The notes under the pieces were generated by a model, which ran no database searches, was not told the origin of the DNA, and saw only the letters and a program-made list of their open reading frames with translations. A stretch of 64,000 nucleotides of DNA from assembly GCF_023898315.1 (NCBI RefSeq), contig NC_064619.1, forward strand, positions 302,846,150-302,910,149, read 5' to 3'. Both the position numbers and the translations under genes were made by a program. Origin of the DNA: Schistocerca nitens. Its lineage: Eukaryota; Arthropoda; Insecta; Orthoptera; Acrididae. Of the stretch, positions 10,960 to 20,542 are shown piece by piece. How positions within the stretch are numbered: the stretch's first letter is position 1; the number at the start of each line of letters is the position of its first letter.

Positions 10960-12568
10960 TGTAACACCCCACCCGTCACTTAGCTGGTTTGGGCGTGTGT
11001 TCACCCCAACTAACTGACTAACACATCAACAGAGAGTGCAAAACTGCTGCAATATCGGATAACGCAAAAAAGTAATATGGCTCTGTGACTCCTGATTGAA
11101 CTGCAGTGGCAGTGTTGACATTAATTTATTCAGAATTGATCACTTCTAATTAAAAAGGGGTGCACATTGATGTTATATTCAGCTATTGAACACCAGCTGC
11201 AAATTTTGAACATAAAATTAATTAAGAAAGTGAATTGGGATTTCAACTACTTGATTGAAAACAGATGCAGTCGATTAGCACAAATTTATTTTATCTCCTG
11301 ACCTTCAATCATCACATTACAAGACTCTCCTATCAGGCAGTGGTAATAAAATGCGTTTGCGTAGAGTAAAGCGCAATAACTCAAAAGTAATTCCTATCGA
11401 CTTACCCAGGCGTAATGCAAAGTACGAGAAGAATTCTACAATACATGGCCCATGAAACCCTTGTGGAAACTTTGCCGGCATGATCCAACAAATTCATCAG
11501 TAGTTGGAGCGGGCGCAATATCACCGAATACAGCGTGGCGGAGCGGCGTCCTTGTGTGGACGTCGGCCGACCTCGTGGTGCTGCAAGGCTGCAGTCGTCT
11601 ATTGACTCCTACCTATCTCGCACAGTACATAGCTGAACCAAAACTTTCTATCTCCAAGCTCAATTGTTCCATTTGCTAAGTCCTAAACTGCAGAGATGCT
11701 CACTCTTTCTCAGGCAAGCTGAGTAAAGAACGCCACGTCCGCACTCTAATCAAGCTGGGAACAGAAGACCTCTACGGAGACTTCTCCCAGTCCACTCTTC
11801 GCCTCGGTTTCCCCTCCACCAGAATCACTTACGCCAATTGCAGCGCAAGTCGTGTTAATTATGCGTCGCTTCCCAGCGCCGACCAATGCCTGCTCTGAGA
11901 AGTGAACAAATTCCCACAGAATTTCCCTTCCTCTCAACTTCTGCTATTTGGCTCCTCCCAGGCCACCCATCAAGATTAGCGTCTGCACAAACACCAAGTT
12001 TTCCAGAATTCTGACTCCCAGGAGAGTACTTAAAATTCCTTGGTCCTACGTTCCCATTGGAGGCCGGCGTATTTCATTCTGTCGCTCTTCACCTGATTTG
12101 CTTCAGACTCTGTGGACCGTGAATTCAGCGTGAAGTTGCTATAGTCACGAACACACATATTTTGACCTCTGTTGACCGCTCCACTGTAGCTTTGCATGGC
12201 TTTCTCACATGTTTCACAGAAAACGGGACGACAGACATTTATCAACAGGTGTACAAGATCTCCGTCTGTTTCCCGGTACGCCAGCGTGGAGTCGTCGTCA
12301 ACCACCCACTCACTGTCACTCATCTGAGTACTTCCCTGGGGTAAACTAGCCTCCAGTAAATCGACGCATTTCCACAAAGTTTTCATGTCGTGTGAATTAC
12401 TTTAAAACCATCACCCAACATTAATTATTCCAATACATCCATACTATACCCTCTACAAGATGCATTGTGCCTTGTCAGTCATTTTTGTTCAGCCCTACTG
12501 TTCGCTCAACGTGAGTTACGTGAGCTTTAATGACTTCATGTAAGGGGCATAATTCTTGCCATCTTACA
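10960..12568 (-). repeat. 5' LTR of Gypsy-1 (1609 bp)
   Basis: Partner of 1035-2753, lacking the 110-bp segment present there (junction at about 12,325). It should hold the element's promoter; no TATA box was assigned. It ends CATCTTACA at 12,568, directly followed by acgt, the presumed right target duplication. Confidence 0.9.
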
Positions 12569-12650
12569 ACGTTACTGAAAAGAAAAACACACAGAAGAAT
12601 GGAAAGGAAAATTGAGAGTATCTTGGATGAACTCTAACAGATTCTCAATT
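12569..12650 (+). pseudogene. Non-LTR RT relic, right half (resumes after Gypsy-1)
   Basis: Plus-strand frame TLLKRKTHRRMERKIESILDE matches the RT stretch that normally follows NYRTISLTTHTSK (LLK.I.RRIE.KIE..L.E.QFGFR). It therefore continues the relic ending at 1034, and Gypsy-1 split it between 'acct' and 'acgt'. Confidence 0.6.
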
Positions 12651-12672
12651 TCCTTTTCCATTCTTCTGTATA
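12588..12672. repeat. Palindrome from two head-to-head RT fragments
   Basis: The arms are 'cagaagaatggaaaggaaaa' and its near-perfect reverse complement 'ttccttttccattcttctg'. The minus-strand arm continues to about 12,745 as NFRTIYLTARVFKLMTRTI then YRRMEKEIEN, i.e. the same RT region on the opposite strand. Two copies of the same RT segment therefore meet head to head, which creates the hairpin. Confidence 0.6.
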
Positions 12673-12745
12673 TTGTTCTTGTCATCAACTTGAAGACACG
12701 AGCTGTTAAGTAGATTGTGCGGAAATTGTCATATTTTGGATTAAG

Positions 12746-12912
12746 GTGTAGGTTAAGGCTCCAGAGAGGCAGTTCAGACTTTGTACTTTATAATGGAAAC
12801 AAGACTTTAGAAAAATCATAACACTTTTATAAAATTTGTTGATATGAAAAAAGGCATTCAGTAACTTAAAACGGCGCAAAACATTGAAATTTTCAGAGAA
12901 ATAGGGATAAAC

Positions 12913-12914
<2 letters not shown>
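12746..12914. other. AT-rich stretch, possible further RT relic
   Basis: Continues upstream of the inverted RT fragment on the minus strand, but no motif is recognisable. Confidence 0.3.

Positions 12915-12999
<85 letters not shown>
12915..12999. repeat. (GA)n microsatellite
   Basis: About 40 GA units with two interruptions (gaca, gaaa). The minus-strand ORF of alternating Ser-Leu across it is an artefact of the repeat. Confidence 0.97.
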
Positions 13000-13000
<1 letters not shown>

Positions 13001-13318
13001 TAATGTACAGGGTGTTTCAGAGAAACTGTATGCCTCCGTAATTTACTAAACCGTAGGTGACAGGAATATTTATTGGCATAGCTCCACATAAGAAACAGCG
13101 CACTTTCTGTGGGTTTATGAACATAATTTATTGACTTGTTTTCCGGAGAATTACAACAACTAGATACAATCTTCGGAATATACTATTATTTTCTCTATAT
13201 TATGGCTGATGTATTTAAATCAGTTGCAAATAAATCACTTTAAATGACATTTCTATCTTGTTTAACTTGGAAAATAGGAAACTTCAGAGTGTTATGGCTA
13301 AATGGAAATGCTATACAT
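13000..13318. other. Intergenic stretch with a TE-end-like 'tacagggtgtttca' motif
   Basis: 'tacagggtgtttcagagaaactgtatgcctccgtaa' at 13,008 resembles the termini of insect DNA transposons of the 'acagggtgtt' type. No coding sequence follows, so it may be a deleted copy. Confidence 0.3.
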
Positions 13319-13900
13319 AGACTGAGGTGACAAAACACATGGGATACCTCCTAATATCGTGTCGTACATTCTTTTGCCTGGCACAGTGGAGCCATTTGAC
13401 TTGGCCTTGACTCAACAATGCTTTTGAGGGCCTTGGGGAAATATTGAGCCACGCTGCCTCTATAGCCGTCCATAATTGCGTAAGTGTTGCCGGTGCAGGT
13501 TTTTGTGCACTAGCTGCAATTGGTTTCATGTCGGCCATGTGGCCAAATCATTCGCTCGAGTTGTCCACTATGTTCTTTAAATCAGTCGCAAACAGCTGTG
13601 ATCTAGTGTGATGGCGCAACGTTGTTTAGGAACATGAAGTCCATCAATGGCTGAAAATGGTCTCCATGTAGCCGAACGTAACCATTTGCAGTCAACGAAT
13701 GTTTTAGTTGGAACATAGGACCTAGTTCGTTACATGTAAACACAGACCACACCATTATGGAGCGACCATCAGCTTGCACAGTGATTTGTTGACAACTTAC
13801 GTCCATCGATTCGTGGAGTCTGCGCCACACTCGAACCTTAGCATCATCTCGTACCAATTGAAATGGAGACTCATCTGATCAGGCCACCGTTTTACTGTTG
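13319..13900 (-). pseudogene. Tc1-like transposon relic
   Basis: Minus-strand fragments of a Tc1 transposase, a cut-and-paste DDE enzyme acting at TA sites. Visible are SDESPF then DAKVRVWRRLHESMD (13,800-13,880), GRSIMVW, and near the 3' end LTQLWTAIEAAWLNI (13,420-13,460), which matches the C-terminal end of the family. The outer terminus 'actgaggtgacaaaacacatgggatacc' is at 13,321. The N-terminal half and the other inverted repeat are missing, with the break near 13,900 where Gypsy-3 sequence begins. Many stops. Confidence 0.75.
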
Positions 13901-13904
13901 TGTT

Positions 13905-16900
13905 CTGCCCAAGCGTCTAATATAAGGTGCCTAGGAAACCTGCTTTCTCGGACCGGAAGCCGTGGCTGCAGAGGACGCCAGGCTTCCAGTCGTACCCTGC
14001 CATCCGGCCTTCGCTCTGGTGGAAACGTCCCCCGGGAAATGACCAGAAAGGTATGCGTCCACCGCCTCAGGCCAATAGCAAGATGTCGAAGGCGTCGAGT
14101 GCTACGGCGTGAGCGGGTCCAGCTCCATCGGTGGGAAGAGAAGAGGCGAAGGAGGCGAAGGCTCCGTCCCCATGGGATCGTCCTGCGGTGTCGTTATGAC
14201 ACCCCATGGCGGCTGCTGTGGCCGCGGTGTCCTCGGGCTCCGTGAATCTGGGAGGGAGAGACACAGAAGGATCACCGTGCACATGACAGTGGCGAATTTG
14301 ATTGTGATGTTGGCGCTGCAATCCGTAGAGGCCTGAAATGTGACACATGCGTGGGTGAAGTCGACGAAAGATCTCGCCTCGCGCCTATCGTCTGCTGCCG
14401 CTAAAAACCCTGAAAAACACAATATCATGTGGCGCGAAGCTATACTTGCGGCCTTCCTTCGGCACCGGATGCCGAGGAGGATGGGTCAAGTAGGGCAGTG
14501 TCCGATGGCGTAATTCCGACGGCGATGGGCCATCTCGAGAATGCGAACGATAGGAGGCGAGATACAGTTGCAAAGCTTGATACCTGGTGTGTGCGATGCG
14601 AAGTTTGGCCATCTGCTGCTTGAAGGTTCTGACAAAATGTTCTTCTTCGCCGTTTGACTGTGGGTGGAACTGGCACTAACTAGATGCTGTATGCAATTGC
14701 ATTCACAGAGTGTTTCAAAGTCATTTGACGTGAAATAAGGACCGTTGTCCCACACTATAACTTCAGGTAAGCCTTCGAGGCCAAAAAAAGAGGACAACAC
14801 CTGAATTTTGCTACGTGACATTGTCGAGTTCATTGGCGCAACAAAAGGAAACTTGCTATACGAGTCAACAACAATCAACTGAGTGTTCCAAAAAGGTCCC
14901 GCAAAGTCTATGTGCTCACGTAGCCATGGTGATTGCGACTTAGGCCAAACAGAGAATGTTTGTGGCGGAGCGGATTGATTTCCCACACATGTGTGACACT
15001 GTGACGTCATCTGTTCTATTGGGGTATCCAGACCCTGCCAAGTACAATTTCGACATGCTAACTGTTTCGTACGAACAATCCCCCAGTGTCCTTGGTGAAG
15101 TAACTGCAACACTTCTATTTGCAAAGCTTTAGGGGTCAACACACGTGACTGTCCACTGTCATTCTGAACAAAAATCACACCTGTCTGTATAGCGAGGCTA
15201 TGCCGACGTGCGAAGTATCGGCGTGCTGCAGAGGTCTTTATCCTATGCAAGAAACGAGGCCAATATGTGCGAATGTATTTTAGCAAAATGTTCAAATCTG
15301 AATCAGCTTCCGTGGCATGTGCAATTTTCCTATAGCTCATCGGAGAAGGTTGAGCCAATTCAGAATCCTCAGAATCGATGTGACAACAAGATGCAGCAGA
15401 AGCGTCAAAGTCTGTATCAGGGCCAATCTGAAGACGTGAAAGTGCGTCTGCATCATCATGTTTAGCCGTCGGACGATACAAAATCTCGTACTGGAATTGA
15501 GACAACAACAAAGCCCATATTTGCATTTTTTGGGCAGTTCGTACAGGAATCGTCTTCGTCGAATGAAAAAAGGACTGCAATGTAGAATTTTCTCCAATAC
15601 AAATAGTAGTGGAATTTGGTGACACCATACACAATAGCCAATGCCTCTTTCTCAATTTGTGAATAGTTACACTGAGATTTGGACAACACTTTTTCTGCGA
15701 AAGCAATAGGTCTGTCTCGATCACGAATTCTGTGCGAAAGCACTGCAGTGATTCCGTGATAGGAAGCGTCAACTTGCAATACAACTAGTTTGTCAGGATC
15801 AAAGTGAACCAAACATCGATCACTTAGTAATGCATCTTTAAATTTTTGCAAAGCTACTTGGCACTCATCTGTCCAAACAAAGGGGACATTTTTGCGACCC
15901 AAATGATGCAATGGAGTTGCGATTTGTGCAGCTTTCGGTATGACCCGAATATAATAGTTCATTTTCCCTAGAACTGACTGAAATTTTGTGACATTGCGAG
16001 GAACTAGCAAATCTCGTATGAGTAACAAATGCGACTGAAGAGGATGTACACCTTTACTGTTTATGACATGACCAAGATACTGCAACTCAGGTTTAAAAGA
16101 AAGCATACTGGCTACTCTAGATTTTAGTCCTGCATCAGATAACACACGAAACAAAGCTTGCAAATTTGCAATGTGATCTTCAGCTAAATAACCTGCCACA
16201 ACAATACCCTCCAAACAGTTTGAGGAGTTTCGCGCTGGACAATCAACTGTTACAAATACTATGGGAAAATGGCGAGTGCGGAAGCACTGCCAAAAGGCAA
16301 CCGAAAATATTTAAACAAGCCCAAATGAGTATTCACTACACACACATTTTGAGCTTCTTTATCAAACGGTATTTGAAGATATGCGTCGCTCAAATCAATT
16401 TTCTAAAAGTAGCGACCAGCGCCTAATCAGTCCATGAGATCCTCTGGGAGTGGCAAAGGGTAGGTATCAATCACAGTTTGTGGGTTGACCGTAGACTCAA
16501 AGTGAACACAGAGGCGAAAGCGACCTGAAAGTTTCGGGAGCAAAACCAGTGGACTTGCCCATTGACGAACTTGTATGGGCGCAATAGTTTCGCTATCTTG
16601 CAATTCTTTAAGTTCAGTAGCGACTTTGTCCCCTAATGCAATGGGAACAGTTCTGTCCTGGCAAAAGTTCGGCTGAGTATTGTCTTTCATGGTAATATGT
16701 GTAACAAAATTACGAGCCTAGCCTAAATGTTCAGAAAAGAGTTCGAGAATTCTTTCAGCAAGCTAGTTACACTGTCTTTTGCATAGAATGCAGACACTGA
16801 CAACACATTGTTCTGAATGTTAAAGCAAAACAAGTCAAATGAATGAAGAACAAATATGTTCTCACAACCGCGTGATTGTAGCACTGTAAAAGTCACTGTT

Positions 16901-17090
16901 CATGTATGCGAGCGATACATGGCAGGCGAAGTACATTTTCCGAGAAGAGGAATGTCTTGCCCATTGTAAGGCATCAGATGCATGCTAGTTTTAGACAGGC
17001 ATATGTGTGACGATTTAGCAGTGTAACAGAGGCACCCTTGTCCAACTGAAAATTCACTCGTTTTCCACAAAGAAGCAAATGAGCAAAAGG
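13905..17090 (-). pseudogene. Mag-lineage Ty3/Gypsy pol relic 'Gypsy-3'
   Basis: Right to left: protease remnant VNFQLDKGASVTLLN (17,070-17,020; the D[ST]G active site reads DKG); RT start WASPLVLLPKLSGRFRLCV (16,600-16,510); YLQIPFD and FRLPFG in another frame (16,400-16,270); GIVVAGYLAED where the YLDD box is expected (about 16,200), so the catalytic box is lost; RNase H with VLQVDASYHGITAVL and LSKSQCNYSQIEKEALAIVY; integrase with HWGIVRTKQLACRNCTW, LREHIDFAGPF, VIVWDNGPYFTS (15,050-14,700); and a C-terminal tail EGRKYSFAPHD (about 14,430) running to 13,905. Shifts occur near 16,420, 15,500 and 14,600. The Mag assignment comes from the integrase C-terminal tail and is from memory. Confidence 0.82.
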
Positions 17091-17690
17091 TTTGTTAGAC
17101 TGGCGTAGCATTGAGGAAACTGCTCGCTTGCTAGCTTTGCTAATGCTTTTTGTTCACTAATGTTTGCAGTCTTTTAGTCTTTCTAATAGTTCACAGCATT
17201 CATTTTCCCACGAGTGTCAGGCACTAACTGTTTGCACTTGCGATATTTCACTGTCTCACAATTATTATTACTGCTCAGAACACTTTCATTTCCGCAGGTT
17301 ATGCCGAGATTCTGTCCTATTGATTTCCGGACACAACTCTATCGAAATAATTGACACTTCACCGGCAACCAGCACCGCGACAATTTAATATGCAAATAAA
17401 TTCCATAAGTCATTGTGCTTGTTCTTGAGCTAAAGCTTCTGTTCCCTTCAGTTACATATGAGGCACTCAAACAATTACAGAATCAACTATTGAAAAACTG
17501 CGTTGTCATTAACTACTATACTATTAAACAAAGAATACATTTATATCCACTAAGATCAGAAAATTATTAAAACAATAAATTGTAAAACTACTAAACTAAA
17601 AAAAACCTTAGGTAAAGCTTCTCATTCAGTGCCCATTAGCTGTCACTAAAGGTTTCTCCCACAAAATCCTAGTGAAGAAACAAACCCTTG
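17091..17690. other. No gene recognised; possible degenerate Gypsy-3 gag end
   Basis: On the minus strand 17,220-17,340 encodes Cys-containing strings (TCGN..., NNCETVKYRKCK) that could be a decayed zinc-knuckle region upstream of the protease. The rest (17,400-17,690) is AT-rich without ORFs. Confidence 0.3.
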
Positions 17691-17776
17691 GGTTGCCACC
17701 TATTGTCTTCATTAGCTAACAACCGGTAAGGTCCGGCGTAAACATGTTGCTATTTCTTGTTTAACCTCTTAAGATC

Positions 17777-18304
17777 CTATGACTTAGGGAGTTTTCTTAA
17801 TAAGACCTTATCGCCTTTCTCGTATGTTACAGTTCTACCCAATTTACGATCGAATTTGATCTTCTTCAGTCGCGCAGCATGCTTTAGTGATTCACGCACG
17901 TCGTCCAACAAAGACTTCCTATCTTTGTTTGGCTCAACCAAGATCGGTAAAAGTTTAATCCACTTATTAGATTCGGGCGTGTTGTATATTATCTCCGCTG
18001 GAGCATGCCTGATCGATGAGTGCGGCATGTTACTGTGAGTCTCTTCAAAGACCGACACGTACTCTATTCACTTACATTGTTCCGTTGCAGCATTAGTGCG
18101 AATAAATCTACTCGTATTAAAATCTCTAAATATACGTTCAACTGGCAACGCTTCGGCATGATATCGTGATATCAAGATAAAATTTATGTCTAATTTTATC
18201 ATACACTTCTCCCAAACATCGCTGGTATAGTACGGTGCAATATCTGGTAGAATAGCACATAGCTTACCAACCTTAAGTGTGTAGTCTTTAATTAGGTGAT
18301 TCAA
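17777..18304 (-). pseudogene. Gypsy-2 integrase fragment
   Basis: Two frames: DYTLKVGKLCAILPDIAPYY then VWEKCMIKLDINFILISRYH (18,304-18,120) follows the core-domain stretch after the second catalytic Asp, with the target-search 'S.YHP..N..ER' motif decayed to SRYHAEALPVERIFRD. Next comes TPESNKWIKLLP and VTYEKGDKVLLRKLP (18,000-17,780), the integrase C-terminal SH3-like entry. The active-site acidic residues are not preserved. Confidence 0.65.
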
Positions 18305-18460
18305 AATAATAGACCTTATTGTTACATTTTAACGTATTTTGAAAACAAATCATAAAAGGCAATTACATATTTAAATCTCACTCTTGTCGTCGAAAGTGAC
18401 CCGTCACATCGCACAGAATGGAGTAAGAGGATGTACAATAAGTTTGATGTGGGTAGACAT

Positions 18461-18649
18461 TCATCTCAAATATATATACTCAATCACACCAGGTTTCTGA
18501 TCGAAGGTTTCCAAATATTCCTTTAACAAGCTAGCTAATTCGTTCCGCTGTACTTCAGATTCGACTACTTTGATCTGGGTAACGTTTTCAACGTCCGATG
18601 CGCTGTCTGTTCTTAATTCACTTAGTCCACAATTGCCATTTAAATACAA
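18461..18649 (-). pseudogene. Gypsy-2 segment between protease and RT
   Basis: ELASLLKEYLETFDQKPGVIEY matches the conserved stretch just before RT in Ty3/Gypsy pol (LL..Y...F...PG). Only about 60 codons remain. RT itself is absent downstream. Confidence 0.55.
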
Positions 18650-18685
18650 TATATTAGCACCTAAATAATATATGTTTATTATCTG

Positions 18686-18897
18686 AGCCGCGCGGGATAG
18701 CCGCCCGGTCTTAGGCGGCTTGTCACGGTCTGTCCGCGCGGCTCCCCCCGTCGGAGGTTCGAGTCCTCCCTCGGGCTTGGGTGTGTGTGTTGCTCTTAGC
18801 GTAAGTTAGTTTACGTTAGATAAAGTAGGGAGTAAGCTTAGGGACCGATGACCTCAGCAATTTGGTCTCATAGGATCTCACCACCAATTTCCAAATT
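18686..18897 (+). mobile_element. tRNA-headed SINE (family 2)
   Basis: Pol III A box-like 'gatagccgcccggtctta' and B box 'ggaggttcgagtcctccc', then the body 'gtaagcttagggaccgatgacctcagc'. Flanked by tttattatctg (18,675-18,685) and tttattctctg (18,898-18,908), a target duplication matching 10 of 11. The same family as 52,650-52,870. Confidence 0.85.
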
Positions 18898-19060
18898 TTT
18901 ATTCTCTGGCAGAATCTGCCGTGCATTTCCAATTTGCCCACAATGTTCAAAACATTAATTCGCTCGTCATTGGCTAGGGTGCATAAACCTTTTAAGAGGT
19001 CAATTACTGGACTTCTGTCCCTCAGAGAATCCCGGCCTCAGATGCACGAAGAAGGTAGTG

Positions 19061-19261
19061 GTCGGCCGAGGTGGCCGCGCGGTTCTAGGCGCTACAGTCT
19101 GGAACCGCGCGACCGCTACGACCGCAGGTTCGAATCCTGCCTCAGGTATGGAAGTGTCTGATGTCCTTAGGTTAGTTAGGGTTAATTAGTTCTAAGTTGT
19201 AGGGGACTGATGACCTTAGAATTTAAGTCCCATAGTGGTCAGAGCCATTTGAACCATTTTT
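19061..19261 (+). mobile_element. tRNA-headed SINE (family 1)
   Basis: Begins 'gtcggccgaggtggccgcgcgg', B box 'gcaggttcgaatcctgcctc', body 'ccttaggttagttagg', 'ggggactgatgacctt', end 'agagccatttgaacc'. Target duplication gaaggtagtg / gaagatagtg (19,051-19,060 and 19,262-19,271). Confidence 0.9.
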
Positions 19262-19479
19262 GAAGATAGTGTAGGAGCTAATGGCAAGGTGCTTAATAGT
19301 CTTTCCCCTTATGCCACCACTTCTACCTGCACCTGAAACTTCACAGGAACAGAATGAGCACTCAACGTACCTGGCAGCGTACATTTTGAAACTGGCAACA
19401 CAGACAATTTTTGCTTACTATTTGATGTTTAAACAGACAAACGCTCATCACACTAAAAGTGTGGATATTTACAGGTTCA

Positions 19480-20255
19480 TCATTTATTAAAACTTCGACC
19501 ATTGCCTGTACCATTTCAGTAGGTTTCATTCTACGTCCACTCGGATTTTCTAGTAATTCCTGTCTAATGTCATCCCATCGTTGTGTCTTAGCAATCTTAC
19601 TTCTAATGATGTTTCGCCTTCCTCTTTACGACCAGCCACTTCCGGAAGGCGTAAAGAGGCTGGCTCTCGTCTATTGATTCAATTGTCCTGCCATTATTCC
19701 CTTCCTCTACAACTATTACTCGTACTTCATTGTTCCGAGCAGCCCATTCACGGTCTTGGCTACACGGCCTATTTTCAGTTTTATTTGAGGTGGCCTGTAT
19801 TGCCCTGTCATATGTATTACGTCTGCAGACGATATCCACGGAACGCCCGACTGGTTACCCCATTTTTGACGTGTCATGTTATTATTCTTCGATGGCATAC
19901 TATGGTCGTCATATTTTCGCTCCCGTGTGTAGTTGAAGGATTCGCTATTACTGTCGGTCGCTCTCTGTCCATAATGTCTATTATTATTGTTCTGAATAGC
20001 ACTATTATTATTATTCCCATTACCCGGATGATTATCATGTGAATTGGACATTCTGTTTCCCGAATGATCGCCGTTACACTGATGGTAATTTCGATTATTC
20101 ATATTACCGATAGTATATATTGCGATTTTCCGTTGCGATGGTTTTCATTGCAACAATTACCGTTGCATCCGTTGTACGGATTTGCATTATATGTCTGATT
20201 TCCGAATTGCCTAGCGCCACTTGGATTACATCTAGCGACTGTATTACTGATAGGA
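19480..20255 (-). pseudogene. Gypsy-2 Gag tail and protease lead
   Basis: The minus-strand frame has an Asn/His/Gly/Arg-rich stretch (NPYNGCNGNCCNENHRNG, then NNRNYHQCNGDHSGNRM) followed by NQSGVPWISSADVIHMTGQY and a shifted frame RVIVVEEGNNGRTIESIDES. Composition and position match the Asn-rich tail of Gypsy-1 Gag. The target site of the Penelope-like element (attgatctaag) lies at its right end. Confidence 0.5.
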
Positions 20256-20316
20256 ATTGATCTAAGTGGGATGAGAAGTTCCGCCTTAGGCAAGACACCT
20301 TTTTTTCTTTTGTTTC

Positions 20317-20358
20317 ACCCACACATGTTTCAGCACTTTTGTGCTATCATCAGTGTGT
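20317..20358 (-). ncRNA. Hammerhead ribozyme motif, left arm
   Basis: On the minus strand: ACACA, CTGATGA core, a hairpin AGCAC-aaaa-GTGCT (stem II), GAA, ACATGT (minimal stem III), G, TGGGT. Stem I pairs ACACA with TGGGT with one mismatch. The core is perfect, but the base at the cleavage position (H of NUH) is G, which should block self-cleavage. Minimal hammerheads of this layout are known in Penelope-like elements. Confidence 0.65.
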
Positions 20359-20499
20359 TCTATTTTTATTTTTAACTGTAAATTTGTTGTTAACATATTA
20401 ACATTTGTGTCGTTTACAACATTATGTAAAAGTTGCAATTATAACTTAATTGGCGAAAAGTAACATACCTTACATTATGTTATTTATTATGTTAGTTAT

Positions 20500-20524
20500 C
20501 ATCATCATCATCATCATCATCATT
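20500..20524. repeat. (TCA)n tail of the RTE
   Basis: About eight TCA units, the 3' terminal tandem repeat of the minus-strand RTE. Confidence 0.95.
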
Positions 20525-20542
20525 TAAGACTGATTATGCCTT

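Larger units (their letters stand above)
1035..12568 (-). mobile_element. Ty3/Gypsy LTR retrotransposon 'Gypsy-1' (near full length, defective)
   Basis: Two long direct repeats (1035-2753 and 10960-12568) begin TGTAACACCCC and end CATCTTACA on the plus strand. They enclose minus-strand gag (10317-8278) and pol (8277-4949: protease, RT, RNase H, integrase), with a primer-binding site at 10940-10957 beside the right repeat. The transcriptional 5' end is therefore at the right. Flanks are acct (1031-1034) and acgt (12569-12572), a 4-bp target duplication with one change; it is supported because removing the element rejoins an RT reading frame. No envelope-like ORF was found. Several nonsense and frameshift lesions make it non-autonomous now. 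Gag lacks a clear CCHC knuckle and ends in an Asn/Gln/Arg-rich tail. Confidence 0.9.

Noticed and set aside
12706..13089. Minus-strand ORF of 127 codons with a Ser-Leu repeat
   Set aside because: Produced by the (GA)n microsatellite; flanks are RT relic sequence.
13925..14345. Overlapping GC-rich ORFs on both strands as a host exon
   Set aside because: They coincide with the C-terminal tail of the Mag-lineage integrase on the minus strand.
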